This document shows, in pieces, positions 26,041 to 40,000 of a DNA stretch of 64,000 nt (position 1 is the stretch's first letter; the number at the start of each line of letters is the position of its first letter). A program made the translations under genes and the position numbers. Source of the stretch: Ziziphus jujuba (taxonomy: Eukaryota > Streptophyta > Magnoliopsida > Rosales > Rhamnaceae); contig NC_083385.1 in assembly GCF_031755915.1 (NCBI RefSeq), positions 13,413,001 to 13,477,000 on the forward strand. Reading direction: 5' to 3'. The notes beneath the pieces are model-generated. The model saw nothing but the letters and a program-made list of their open reading frames with translations. It did no database searches and was not told where the DNA came from.

Positions 26041-28067
26041 ATGGTGGATGCAGAGCAAGTTTTGGCCAGTGATACCGGTTCCTCTTTCATAGAACAGCTT
26101 GGTAAGGCAGTACTTGACCTGGAAGCCTACAAGGATGCTTCTGAGGAAAGGGTTCAGTGGATGGAAGTTGAGGAGCACTTTCGCAATCTTGACACCATGT
26201 TGAAGATGAAATTTGAAGAGCTTGAAGCGAAGGAGAGAGCATTTAAGGTGAAAGAATCTGAAAATCACATATTGATCAGAGAGAGAGAGGCAACTGTCAA
26301 TGCTAAAGAGCAAGACCTGTTGGATCGAATTCAAGAGCTAAAAGATGCTGCTGTTGCTGTCATTGCGGAGGCAAGAGCAAACCACCAGACAGCAGCTTCA
26401 GAGCCTGTTGAGGATGGAGATAACAGAGACAGCAAGGTAAGCAGCTCTCTTGGTGATACAAATTCTCCAGAGGATATTCCTCTTAAAACAGGTGAAAATG
26501 CTGAAAGCGTGGCTGTTGTTGAGGTTAAGCCACGTCCAGAGCTTACGCAATTTTGCGAGCAGATGGATACAAAAGGCTTACTGAATTATAGCATGGAGAA
26601 CTATAAAAAACTATATGTTATTCGTGAGGAACTTTCTGTTGCGCTAGAAAGTGCAAGCGATCCAGCCTGTTTGGTGCTGGATTCACTAGAGGGGTTTTAC
26701 CCTTCTGATGAAATTAACCAAGTGGGGGGTAAGGGGGTTGCTGCCCTTCAGGGCATGCGCAAATCTTGTATTATGTTTATGGAAGCCATGACCGCCTTAT
26801 TGGCAAGGGCTGACCCAGGTGCTGATCACCTTTTGAGCCCTGAGACCAAGCAGCAAGCCAAAGCTATTGCTGATGAGTGGAAGCCTAAGTTGGCTAGAGC
26901 AGACATTGATGCTGCCAATGGAATTTCATTGGAAGCAGAGGCATTCTTGCAGCTTCTTGCAACTTTTAGGATTGCTTCAGAGTTTGATGAAGAAGAACTC
27001 TGCAAGCTTGTTCATGCAGTTGCTCACCGCAGGCAGGCACCTGAGCTCTGCCGCTCTCTTGGCTTAACACACAAGATGCCAGGTTGGTGTTCTTTTAACT
27101 AACTGACCTGATGGGGTCTGGAGCTGAAGCATTGTTATGATAAGATGTCCCTTGCACTCAATTCCATTAGGCCTCGGTAGTATAATACATCTTTTGGGAA
27201 GTAGAGACTTTGCGCAACATGCTAATGCTGCATTGATGATAGTTTCCCTATTAAAATGTGCTATTCAGTTATTGGATGCAGAAATATTCTAAACCCATTG
27301 CTTGTGCAGGGCTAATTGAATCACTAATCAACAATGGGAAACAAATTGATGCTGTACGTTTTATTCATGCCTTCCAGCTCACTGAGAGCTTCCCTATTGT
27401 GCCACTCCTTAAAGCATATTTGAAAGACTTGAGAAGAAACTCACAAGGAAAGGGAGAGAACGTAGGAGATGGTGCTGGTCCTCAGGTACATTTATTAGGT
27501 TGACAACATGATGTTGGATATCACAATAAATTGTTTTACTGACAAAATCTTTTCAAAGTACAGGATGATGCTAATGCACAAGAACTTGCAGCACTCAAGA
27601 CAGTAATCAGGTGTGTTGAAGATTACAAGCTTGAAGCTGAATACACACTTGATCCACTTCAGAAAAGGGTTGCTCAATTGGAAAGATCCAAAGCTGATAA
27701 GAAGAGAAGTGGAGAATATGGTAAACGCCAACAATCGAAAAAACAAAAGGCCAATGGAAGATTCCGTGGATACCGCGGACCTGGTGCCAACTCTGCTTCA
27801 GCTCCTGCTGCTGGTAGGCAGGGACCTCCTGTTTTCAGCGAGAGAGCAGTGTATGCAGGAATGTCAGAGAGGTATCCTCACGCAGGTCCACACGTCTATG
27901 ATTACCAGCCGAACCAGCTTGCATATGCTCAGCAAGCGAATGACCAAAGATTATACTATTATCCCCAAGATGACAGGGTTCCAGCAGCCTCATATAGCGC
28001 TGCTCCTCCAAATTATAGTGGTTACGTGGGCAATGGATTGCAGCCTTCACATCAGCCATACATGTAA
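26041..28067 (+). CDS. FRL3: FRIGIDA-like protein 3
   Basis: Three coding exons (26041-27082, 27310-27485, 27564-28067) join in phase to 573 aa. Residues ~55-115 are a charged coiled coil (FEELEAKERAF, EREATVNAKEQDLLDRIQEL). The FRIGIDA domain follows from KPRPELTQFCEQMD through LLARADPGADHLL, IADEWKPKL, EAEAFLQLLATFRIASEF, LVHAVAHRRQAPELCRSLGL and LIESLINNGKQIDAVRFIHA to VPLLKAYLKDLRR. A basic KKQKANGRFRGYRGP patch and a Pro/Tyr/Gln-rich tail ending GLQPSHQPYM complete it. FRIGIDA-like proteins are nuclear scaffold proteins; some members promote FLC expression and winter-annual flowering. A flowering role here is family inference. The frame is open upstream to ~25879, but a strong acceptor at 26005 and homologous N-termini favour the ATG at 26041. 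Confidence 0.92.
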
Positions 28068-30811
28068 TTTAACTTTTTAAAGCATTGTGGGAGAGTCAGT
28101 TTAGCAGGGATCCGAGCAAACTCAGTGAATGTTCTCTGTTTGCTAGCAGTTTTTTTTCCAGTTGGGATCCGTTTAACATCAGGGCTTTCGATATTGCAAA
28201 AGGCCTTAAGAATAGCACTCTGCTTTTTTCCTTCTCTTTTTATTTATTTATTTATTTTTTGTTTTTTGTTTTGTTTTTTTTTTTTTTTTTTTATTGTACA
28301 ATGTGTAGATGTTGGTTGCTTATGGTAGACTTGTAAAAAATGAATCTCGATGTGAAATGACTTTAGGCTTAATTTGATACTTATCGGAATCCATGAGGCA
28401 GTGATTCTGCATCCAGCAGCAATAAATTTCGTAGAAAATAGTGTTAACACAGACTTTTGCATGCATGGATTCTTTTATCGTTCGATTATAGTAATTAATG
28501 CCAATATAAAAGCAGAAGCTATACATATTGCCATAATTAGAGCATAAAGATCACATATTTCAGAAGGAAAAAAAAAAAAAAAAAAGGTATAAACAACGTT
28601 AACATAAAAAAAATGAAAACGTAATATTTTAATTATAAAACTCCACGTAAATATATATATATATATATATATTCAGAAAAATAAATAAATAAATAAAATC
28701 ATTATCAGCAAGATTAGGAATCATCTAAACAGGCAGACAATTTTATTTGTAAACCATCTATAAAATCATTTTTGAAATAGACTGAATTTTCTTGTAGTTT
28801 TGGAAAATCTCAGAGTTAATATTGAAGTTGCTTCATTATCGTATCTCCTATCAATAGGGCTCAATCTTTTACAGTAAACGTGTACATCTTTTACAAAGCA
28901 TAAAAAACCAATTTAAAGACAAATAATCCAAATGTTGACAAACTACGGCCAATACCTTTTTTGCATCTCTTTTCACAATCAAAATCTCATTCTCACCCAA
29001 TCATTCCACCAAACAATACCTCCAACTTATTAGGGAAGGCTCTGCGTTGGTCATAAGTAAAAACGGGTTTGCTATCAAATTAAGATTTTCGATGTCTATA
29101 ACTTTAGTGGAGAAAGTAGCACTAACAGCAGCACTAAACAAATTCAATTGAAAATTACCAAATTCAATTGAAAATTTATTTCGTAGGAAAAGAAAAAAGA
29201 AAAAGAAAATTGGGTGCTCAAGATCCAACTCTTTTTTTCCCAATTGAATTAATTCTTCAATTTTCATTCTGATTTTAATTTATACCTTCATTTAAATTTT
29301 TTTTTTTTTCAGCTGAGATCCTCAATTTGAGTTTTTCTCTCAATATGCATAGAAAATAATGAAGATTTTGGGCAAAACAAATGTGTTATTATATATTTAA
29401 AAATTATATTATAAACTTAAAATATTAAAAAATAAGAGAGAAAAATTATTCTACTATAAAGATTAAATATACAATGCCGGCCAAATTGAAGTTGAACTAA
29501 AAATTGTAGATCTCCATTAAAAAATAATAAAAATAAAAGGCTTGAATTGAAATAAAATGGAAATTAAAAGCACTCAGTTGGATTATTAAACAATTGAGTT
29601 GGTCCACGTCCAAAAAGAAATTATTAAACAATCTAAGCAGTGTCAATTATTAAACAATTTAAGCAATGTCTACTAACGACGCACAGGCAACAGTAATCAA
29701 AAGATAGAGAAGAGTTGCCAACGCTTTCATCACCCACTCTAACTAAGGTTGGTTTTCTTGGATACCAAGAAACAAACCAGAGAAAAGTGTCGTGTGGAAA
29801 ATTACACGAGACAGAAAATACCCTCAAGAAAACCCAGATCATTATCTCCCAAAACCTCTTCACTATAACCTCATCTTTAGCCTAAGTTTCTACAAAAAAT
29901 GCAATTTTTCATTGTTGAAATAGTATAGAAAATTTGATTTTCAAAAATCTCTCTTGACTCTTCTACAAATTAAACATAGTCAAAAAGGGGGGGAAAAAAA
30001 GTTAAATTATAATGGAATAAAAATACTATTATATCCAAAAAATTAAAAACTGACCTCGTAAAAATGGTAAAAACATTTTCAATAAAAATATGAATTGTAA
30101 AAATAAATATATCACTTAAAATAATATTTTAAACAAATTGTTTGCAATATGTGAAATAAATGTTAAAACTAATTTGTTTTAAATATTATCAAAATAAATA
30201 TTTATTTTTAAAAAGACATTCTAAATTTTTTTAAAACTAAATTTTTATTCAAAAATTAATTCTTTCAAAAAAAAATTTATAATTAATTAATGACCATAAT
30301 ATATATATATATATATATTTTTTTTAAATTTAGATAATAAATAATCTAGATTCATTTGGAGATGTTTTAAGCAGATTAGGCATCAAAACAGCTAGTGGAT
30401 TTTTACTTTTTATTTATTTATTTATTTATTTTTACTAGTGGATTTATCCCTTAAAAATACAAACGGCAGGCATTGGATTTGGTTGGTATGCCGATTCAAA
30501 AAAGTCAACGATCAAATTTAGGAAATAAAAAAATGTTAATCCTTTTTAAATTTTGGTCAGAAACAAAATTAAAACAAAAAAAACAAAAAAAAAACAAAAT
30601 TACGGTTGCAGAAGTTTGGTGAAAGAAGATGAAACGTTATAATTCATAACCCTACCTCTTCCTGACTTCCCTCGCTTTGTCCTCTGTCTCTCTCCTGTTC
30701 TTTCCGTTGTGGCATCACACGCACCCTGACCCAGGCATTTATTATCTCTCCATTGTCGATCTGAATCTGCTCGAACTCGGTGTTTGAATCGCCCGAGCCA
30801 GTGACACAAAG
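28068..30811. other. FRL3 3' UTR and intergenic spacer
   Basis: 28068 to ~28480 is likely 3' UTR, including a T-rich tract near 28277-28292. The rest is AT-rich, with (TA)n at ~28652-28672 and 30299-30318, and no recognisable exon. The ~200 bases before 30812 are pyrimidine-rich (CTCTGTCTCTCTCC) and look like the leader of the protease gene. Confidence 0.6.
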
Positions 30812-31634
30812 ATGGCGCGGGCTCTGAGTCAACTCACCCCAATCTCTATGGTCATCGTGATCATCATATTTCTCATTCAACAACAACTGGCTTACGCCTC
30901 CGACAATCTAAGCAGTCCGCTTATCATCCTCCGACCACCTCACTCCCAAGCACGCCCTGCCTTTGTATTGCCTCTTCATCGCTCTTCTTCTGCTCCCAAT
31001 TCTTCTTCTTCTTCTTCTTCCTCCTCCTCCTCAAATCCCCATCGCTTCCTTCAGAGATCCGGCTCACCCTCTCGCCCCAATGCTCGCATGAGGCTCTACG
31101 ACGATCTCCTCCTCAATGGGTATATATATATATATACATATTTATTCATATGTACTTGTTGCATTTTTTTTCTTTAATTTAATTTTCGTTCTTTCTTTTT
31201 TTGGGTCTTTTTTCTTCTTTTTTTTTTTTCTTATTGGAAATTGGTATTCTATTTGAAGGTATTATACCACACGGCTTTGGATCGGGACACCGCCTCAGAG
31301 ATTTGCGCTTATTGTGGATACAGGGAGCACTGTTACGTATGTCCCCTGCTCAACTTGCGATCAGTGTGGCAATCACCAGGTGAATTTTCAAATTTCGGTC
31401 CATTTCTAAGATTTTATGAACTATACTTTCACTCGCTTACTCGTTTTAGGGAATCCCTTTTTCGTTTTTGCTTTTGTTGATCTTGTTTTTCATGTAATTC
31501 ACGTTGAATACGAGTCAATTTGAATCTTACACAACATGGTTAAAACGGGTGCTGCACGATTTAGTTTTTTGGAACTGCTGATTTCTGAATTGTGGCTTAA
31601 CAGTAATTTTGTGTCATTGTCATCTGTGTTCTGG

Positions 31635-31671
<37 letters not shown>

Positions 31672-33808
31672 GCTTTGTATTTGAAAATGTGAATTTTTTG
31701 TATGCAACAGGACCCAAAGTTTGATCCGGAACTTTCGAGCACTTACCAACCTGTAAAATGCAACATAGATTGCACTTGTGATAATGAAAGGGAGCAATGT
31801 GTTTATGAGAGGCAATATGCTGAGATGAGTACTAGCAGCGGCGTGCTTGGCGAGGATCTTTTATCCTTTGGCAATCTGAGTGAACTTGCCCCCCACCGAG
31901 CTGTTTTTGGCTGTGAAAACGTGGAAACTGGCGACCTTTACAGTCAGCATGCTGATGGCATAATGGGATTAGGCCGCGGTGATCTTAGTGTGGTGGACCA
32001 ACTTGTTGATAAGGGTGTAATTGGTGATTCATTTTCATTATGTTATGGTGGAATGGACATTGGTGGGGGTGCAATGGTTCTTGGTGATATCTCTCCTCCC
32101 TCGGATATGGTCTTTGCCCATTCTGACCCCGTGCGAAGGTGTGTCTTAAACATTTTTTCTTATAGATGTAATGCCACATGCAATTCCTAACAATTACAAT
32201 TGATACATCTCACACATTTACTCTAGTTTCGGGATGGCAACAGTCCATATTACAATATTGATTTGAAGGAGATTCATGTTGCGGGGAAGCCATTATCTTT
32301 AAACCCAAGGGTCTTTGATGGAAAGCATGGAACTGTCCTGGATAGTGGCACAACATATGCTTACTTACCTGAATCAGCATTTGTTGCATTCAAGGATGCT
32401 GTAAGTTTCTGTTCCTTGAATCATATTTTTCCCTTCTTGATTATTGTTGGAGTAACTACTGCTTATATCTAAGAAAACCTGTAAAACCATCTTCTTGTTT
32501 ATTTTGCAGAATAGTGCAGTTTGGTGACCTAAATACTTTCAATCCTATTTTGTCTTTTTCCAATTGTCCTCGATAGAGTGCCCTATTTGTAGTGTTATAT
32601 TGATGGACATGTGGATTCATTTGTTCAGAAAATAGCAGTATTCTATGTAAAAATGCAATGGCCTAAACGCATTAAACATAGATGAATTAGAAATTGAATG
32701 TAGTTGTAATAATGATTTATCTTATGTGGTACTATTGACATTTGACACCTTGTCAATTAACTCTATCAGAGTCTACTTACCCTATATCTTTCTTTTCCCC
32801 TTCAAATCTGCATGCAGATGATGAAGGAACTTCATTCTTTTAAGCAGATTCGTGGGCCTGACCCCAATTATAATGACATCTGCTTTACTGGTGCTGGAAG
32901 GTATTGTGTAAAAGAGAACTTCTTTTGTTTTTATTGATTTATCTTTTTCTTCCATATAAACTATAAACCAATCTTTACTTCAGGAATGTCTCCCAGCTAT
33001 CAAACATCTTTCCAGCAGTTGATATGGTATTTTCTGGCGGACAAAAGTTGTCACTATCACCTGAAAATTATTTGTTTCGTGTGAGTGGTTGACTTTTTTA
33101 GTTGTTCTTCTAATATATTTTTCAAATACATGCTTCCTGTAAACAACACAGTTTATTCATGAAGTAGTCATTAAAATAAAATTTGGATTTTTATTTTAGT
33201 TATAGTTCTGGCTGTCTACTCCTTGGTATTGAATCTATCACTGATCGATTACCACTCTTTATTTGATTTTGACGTCATTTGTTTAAAGCATTCAAAAGCG
33301 CGTGGTGCATATTGTCTGGGGATTTTCCAGAATGGAAAGGATCCGACTACTCTTTTAGGAGGTATGTGATGCTTTACAAACATGTTTTCTGGTGAATGGT
33401 TATTGATTGAAATTGCAGTTGACTGAAAGAAACTTCCACTTTTATCTTAAACTATCAAGCTCCTTGTGTTTAAAATTTAACAATAGCTAGATTCATCTGT
33501 GATGTAATTTATTGGTTTTTAACAGGAATTGTTGTTCGCAATACACTTGTGATGTATGACCGTGAGCATTCCAAAATTGGTTTCTGGAAAACTAATTGTT
33601 CTGAGTTATGGGAAAGACTTCAAATATCCACTTCCTCTCCAACCTTGTCTCCAGCTTCTAATGAGAAGAACTCGACTATGGCAGTGCCACCTACACTAGC
33701 ACCTAACGAAGCACCGCCTCATGTAGTTCCAGGTTTTGAAACTGTAAACCTTTTAACAGCTTTTATTGTGTGTTTGCTTCTGAAAGTTGCTTTCAGATCT
33801 CAGCTTGT

Positions 33809-33848
<40 letters not shown>

Positions 33849-35180
33849 CAGGGTTAGGTTGCTTGTTTTTCTATATGATTATTGGAATATTTGCATGTTT
33901 TTCTATATGATTATTGGTATATTTGCATATTTTTCTATATGATTATAGGTATATTTAAGGTAAAAATTTACTGATGTAAATGAGCTGGCAAAATGGAGGT
34001 CTAAGTCTTTGGTGAACTAGTGATATTGAAAGTTAGAAGAATACATTTGAAGACACTCCTATGTTCTAAAGCAAAATGTAGCTTCACAAATTTGTAGGTT
34101 AACATGATGCTAATAACATGGAATGCTTGTAATTTTATTTAAATGAAGTATTTAATTTCGGAATTCAAACTTTTCTCCAATATGACTGAGACATTCGTGC
34201 ATTCTAATGTTAACTTGGTGGACAGAGAATCTCCAAATTGGGCAGATAACAGTTGATATGTCACTAAACATGAGCTATGAAGAGCTAAAGCCTCACGCTA
34301 CAGAACTGACCAAATACATAGCTCATGGGTTAGATGTTAATGTTTCACAGGTTAGACAAAAACCATATCAGAGCATAATATCAACTGTTTTTCATTTTTC
34401 TTTATTAACCATGTCAGAGCATAATATCAACCGTTTTTCATTTTACTTTATTTCCAGTTCAGACTATATTTCTGAGATACTAATCTTGAATGGATGATTT
34501 TAGGTCCACTTGTTGAATTTTAATTCTAGCGGAAATAATTCCTTCATTAGATGGGCCATAGTCCCTGCAGATTCTGCTGGTTACATATCTAATACGACTG
34601 CAATGGTAAGTTAGCTCAGGTACAACAATTAGTGTCTACGAGGAGGATTTTTTTTTTTTTTTTTTTTGCTTCTCTTTTTCTTGGGGGGTGGTTGTGCCAG
34701 TGTATTGAGTTGATTGTAACTATTATATTGATAACCTTTTTCTTGAATACAGACTATAATTGGCCAGCTTACTGAACATCATTTGGAGCTTCCTGCTGCC
34801 TTTGGCGATTATGAGTTGATTGGATGGAGTGTTGAACCCAAGGAAAAACGGTATTGTCTGTAGCCATTGTTATCTATTTTCCAAGATCACATCACTTCGT
34901 CCTCATAAAACTGGAGGCTTCATTCCCCTTTAGACACGAATCATGCTACTACTATCCTATTATCCTCTTCCCTTGATATTTAGTATTTCTGAAATGGTGC
35001 AGTACATGGTGGCGGCAAAATTACCTGGTGGTCATTGTAGCATTTTTTGTTGCTCTAGTCACCGGCTTATCAACTTTTGGATTGTGGTTTATCTGGAGAC
35101 GCCGACAGCAAACAGTCAATGCATATAAGCCTGTTGATGAGGTTATCCCAGAGCAAGAACTCCAACCACTGAACTTTTAG
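30812..35180 (+). CDS. Membrane-anchored plant aspartic protease (pepsin-like A1 family)
   Basis: Twelve exons join in frame to 658 aa: 30812-31119, 31259-31379, 31711-32138, 32244-32400, 32818-32900, 32984-33080, 33289-33361, 33526-33732, 34226-34350, 34504-34605, 34753-34850 and 35003-35180. A hydrophobic signal peptide comes first (VIVIIIFLIQQQLAYAS), then a poly-Ser tract and the protease fold. The first catalytic motif DTGS is at 123-126 in ALIVDTGSTVTYVPC, and the second DSGT is at 319-322. A Cys-rich segment (CNIDCTCDNEREQC) and LLGGIVVRNTLVMYDR are typical of plant A1 proteases. Beyond the catalytic unit are a Ser/Pro/Thr hinge, an extra C-terminal domain with several N-glycosylation sequons, one membrane helix (~608-632), an RRRQQ stop-transfer and the tail VIPEQELQPLNF. 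It resembles the Arabidopsis At3g50050/At5g43100 type, as I recall. It probably acts in the secretory pathway or at the plasma membrane; its substrate is unknown. Confidence 0.93.
31636..31667. repeat. Poly-T run, 32 nt, in protease intron 2
   Basis: Homopolymer T32 lies ~43 bases upstream of the exon-3 acceptor (GCAACAG at 31710). It extends the polypyrimidine tract. Confidence 0.85.
33813..33844. repeat. (TC)16 microsatellite in protease intron 8
   Basis: Sixteen TC units lie just downstream of the exon ending at 33732. A short imperfect tandem repeat of GTTTTTCTATATGATTATTG follows at ~33864-33955. Both are intronic. Confidence 0.88.
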
Positions 35181-36963
35181 AGCTGTCTCTGCTTGGTAGG
35201 CTGTTGCTAGAGTATTTTCACTGTTTGCATTTTTGACTCACACAGGTGAAGTGAATATGCCAGTTTTAATTGATGAAAAGATTTTTGTCAAGTAAAACGA
35301 AGCGTTCTTTCAGTGCTTTTTTTTTTTTTTTTTTAAATGATATTTGTTAAGAACCTCAGTTAGAGAGGCATAGAAAGTACAACTCACATTTTGGAAATGT
35401 AAACATAACCAAAAAAACAAAAAAATATTTGTATGTGAATATTGTATAACATGCAGATGAAATCAAAAAGGTTGCTCAATAAAGGCCAATTTTTAAAATG
35501 GTCATTTGCCTTTTAATTATTACCAAGTTAACTGGACCATGGCTTTTGTCTCCATTCCAGCATTTCATAATTATAGTGCCAGTTTTAGCATGTGCTAAAA
35601 TTTTGTGGGATCCAAACCGGGTGAAAACTGTTTAGCCAAACAAAAATAATAATAATAATAATAATAAAAGAAACAGCAGAAAACAGAGTCATATAGATAT
35701 AGCTCTCTGCGAAGGGCAAAAGCTGCCATTTACCAACTTAGCTATAAATGGCCGTGGTCTCCACCTTGCAAATAGCACTGCATTCCCATGTGCCTTAGAC
35801 AAGCTTTTTATCGCCACCTGCCCATTTGGGCCATCCTTACATGGGGAAATCCCAGTTCTATGCAGCACCAGTAAGAGCCGTCAACGTGGACTCTTCTGAG
35901 TTTTTTTGTTTTTTGACGGCCATGTTTTTGTTCCTTTCCTATTAGCGTGGAGAATTTTTTTTCATTTCATTTTTTTTTTTTTTTTGGGTGTAAAAATAGA
36001 ACCTTGTTTTGGTCAAAGAGCATTGAATTACGTGAATTTGCAAAATTGGTCGATAAAGTATGGGAAATTTTCCTGGGTAATCAATGGGTATCACTCTTCT
36101 TTTTATATGAATATATTCGTTAGTATTATTAATGGTTTTCCCTCTACATAAGCTATAAAAATATATATATATATATATATATATTACTGTTCTGGAATAG
36201 TATTAGTTATATTGGTTATGGAAAAAAACAAAATTAAAAAGAGGTACGTTGAACGTTATACTTTATTTTCACACGTTTTAGTTGCAACAATAAATTGTTT
36301 CTAATTGCCGTTTTGTATAGGTTAATTTGATCTCTTAACTTAAAACTGCAAATTATAGGATGCTAACAAACTCTATTTTTCTGTCAAAACTAAATAATGG
36401 AAAAAAAATGTATTCTATAAAAATCCTTTCTCCTTTTTTTTTTTTTTTTAGTTTGACATTGGAACGATAAGATTTAAACTATGGACCTCTTCGTTAAAAA
36501 AAAATAAAATTGTGGCTATAAATTTTAATAAATCCCAAATCTTGTATGGCTAATGTGAAATTATTATTCAATAAATTTTATTATTCTAAAAGCGTACATT
36601 TTAATTTTTTCAAAAACAAATTTTTCTCTCCCGCTGAGAATATTCTAATTTCTAAAATAAGCTTTGGTAACGTTCCCACCATTAATACATAAAACCGGCC
36701 TTTTGGCTGCTACCTAATAAATCCTCATTTTTTATTATATATTATTTATTGTTTACTGCAAGATAAAATATGTAATGACGAGAATGTCCCGCGCTCCAAC
36801 CACACTGATCCCAGAATTTTAATAATTTTTTAATTTAATATATAAAAAAAATTTAAAATGAAAGACCCTCCGAGGCTACGACAAGTTGGAAAAGAAAAAA
36901 AAAAAAATTTAAATAAATTAAAAAAAACCCAGCAAAGAATAAGAGAAATCTGGCTGGCCTGGG

Positions 36964-37007
<44 letters not shown>

Positions 37008-40000
37008 GCCAAAACGACCTCTTCTTTGGTCGTCCACTTCCGTATTCTCCGCTGCATTCAGGTACAATTTCATTTCCTCGTTCATCTTCTTCGGTTTGAT
37101 CGGACTAGGGTTTATTGAATTGATTTTTTTTTTTTTGGGGTTTTATCTTTTTCGTTTTTCATTGTCTTCTTGGTTGACTGTTTCCACGCCCTTGTGCTAC
37201 CTACATTTGGGGCTCAAAAATGATAAATCCGTTCCTCAATTTCGGTTTCTGCTTTCTTTTTATCCAAACTACTTCAATTTCAATTGGGAAAATTCGTTTT
37301 TTCATCGTTTCGTCCAAGCGTGTGACATGACCTTAGTTTAATCCCTTTTTCTATTTTTTTTCCTTTTTTTTTTTTTTAATTCTGCAATATCCCTCCTAGG
37401 AATTCATTCTTTTGTATATTTGTTCATGTACTCAAAGTTTTTAAGCAATTTCCATGAAAAAAATATATGTGGGAAAGCAACTTTCTGTTGGTTATTTTTG
37501 TATGTTTTTCGAGGTATTTTTGGTCATATTTACCAATAATTGGGCATGGTGTCGTAGACGACGGAACAGGACTTGGTTAGAAATTGGTAACTAGTAATTT
37601 TTGAAATTGAATATATGGTTCTATGTCTTGTCTTGTAATTTACGTCGAAATGTACGGAAGCTGGGAAGTCAAAGCTGTATAAAATTTCTAAATTTATAGG
37701 ACTGGTTTGCAGAAGAAGAAGAAAGAGAGAAAGAACCTTTGTCAATTTGAATTACATGCATAGTAATAAAATATTAGAAAATCTCAATATGTTATTGTAA
37801 TCTTTTATTTACAATCTGGTTTTGGGAATACTGGAAAAACCTGTAGGAGAGGTAAAGGAGGTACTTTGGCCGTATATCTCTTCGTGTGGCTGTAAGGGGG
37901 TAAAGGAAAATATTTAAGGGGGCATGTCTAGATAACCTAGCCTACCTTGTCTTTTCTGTCAAAGTTCTGGATAGAAAGGAGGTAGGAAAGAGCCGGACTT
38001 TTCATTTTAGATTTCTGTTCCCCTTTGGTATGGTGGTAAAAATATTAGAAGCTGGCCTCTTTTGTGTCACTTTTTAGTCTTTACTGCATAACCAAACAGG
38101 GAAAGTGGTACCCCTTTTCTTTCCTAAATGTTCAGCTAAATACACGGGCTGGGAATGTATAAAGTTTCTAACTTACTCTGTTTTATTTCCTTTACTCCTA
38201 CCAATTACGGCTTTAGAAAAAAGGAATCACTTTTTATTCTTAGCCTCCACATGAAGCTCATGTAATTCTTTTGGTTTGTGCAGGTTTTTACCTTGTGGAG
38301 AACTTTAACTTCTTTAATGTGGGTTTGATCACTTGGTAGCGAGGAGTCATTGTTTTCTGTGTATTCCTTATTCTTTCTTTGCTTTTATGGTTTACCTTGT
38401 GCTTAAGGATCGGAAATGTGAGAAAGATTGCTTTGGTGTTTAAAGTTGAAGGTTTTTGGTGAAGAAAGGTACAGTTCAATCCTTTATTCATTAACTTATG
38501 TGGTTATTCCATTTTTTCTTTAAGGAAACCAATTGGCAGTGGTGCAAGAAAACATGATAGCCAAGGTTTATAAGAGATAACTCTAGATTGTGTTAAATGG
38601 TGGTAAAAACATTCTACAGTGACTACTAGTCATTAGAGCTAAAATCTTACTATCATTTATTTGCCAGTTCTTAATTTGTTAATTATTTGTATTTTCCTGT
38701 GAAACTTTCCATTCCTAAATATGGCACCTTGGACTTGCGAAATTATCTCAATATTTCCTTTTCAATTTTGCTGTTTTGGTGTGATAGGCCGAAAATAGCA
38801 TTTGTAGATACTAGTGTGCTGTGACCTATAAAATCAATTTTCCATGGCAGTAGCAGGTTCTCTTTTGTTTAGCTTTTTTGAGAATCGAAACTGCAACAAA
38901 CTTCCTATGATGATATGAGATATGCAATCATTAAGATTTCAACTCATTACTTATTTCTTTTTGGCATTTCCTAGCCGATACTTTTTAATCTATGAGTGCT
39001 GACTAATTTCTCATTTTCGTTAAAGAATTTCATAATTTCACAGTTTTTGTGGTGTGTAAACAATTAAATCCCAGTATGTTATGGTGAATCGGTGCTGGCT
39101 GATATCCGTTTTCGTTGTCTTAAAAGGACTTCCGTAGTTCCAAAGTGTTTATTGATATGTTAATAAATTAAGCTATAAAAAATTGGCAGAAGAGATGTAT
39201 ATCGCTGCACTTGCTCAAATATATTATTAAATTGGATGGATGCTTGGCTCGAAGTCCAAAGTGATCTTAACATCTTCAATTCTTTCTTAGTCTCAAAATT
39301 AAGGAACTAAAGCTGAAAAGGGAATGTCTTTTTTCCTTTCTTGACAGGAACATATGCAACATAAATGGTATTCCTGTTATATTTTCTAATGTAGCGGAGT
39401 GGGCATACCTACTAGAAAATATTTATGGCTAAGAAGGAAATTTGCTTCCAAGTATTTCCTCTTTGGAAGTGCTGATTTTAACCATAACCATTGTTGATAC
39501 TGGCATAATAATGTAGATAGGTAGATGGGGGGTTCTTCTCTCTCATAATTCATATTGACAAACTAGAATTGAGTTGGAATTCCAGTAATTCCTGATAAAA
39601 TTACCTTGGCTTTTAATCTAAACTGATCATGAATGTCATTTCATTCCTTGTCCCTGTGTACTAAAAGCTTGAGATTATAAGTAAGTGAAAGCAATTTTTA
39701 ATATTATCAGTTAACAGAGATGTTTTCTTGTTATAGGATTATTTCATGTGCAATAGTTTTTGACTTCTAGTATTATTGCATATATTGTGGACCCAGCTTT
39801 CCAGCTATTTTTCATATAAAAAAACCCCTTACTTCTCACTTTGGTAATGTAGCCATCAAAGATGCATGCTTTAAATGGATGGCATTAAATAATTTTTCTT
39901 GATATGGTATGTAGATTACCTTCAAAAATGCACTTCGTAGGCATGTACCTCAATGATGTTGAATGCTTAGTAAAAAATGTGCCTTGATGGTTGCTTTATG

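Noticed and set aside
33549..33857. Protease exon read through into the (TC)n repeat (SLSLSL tail)
   Set aside because: A good donor at 33733 and an in-phase next exon at 34226 continue the family sequence; the SL repeat is translated intron.
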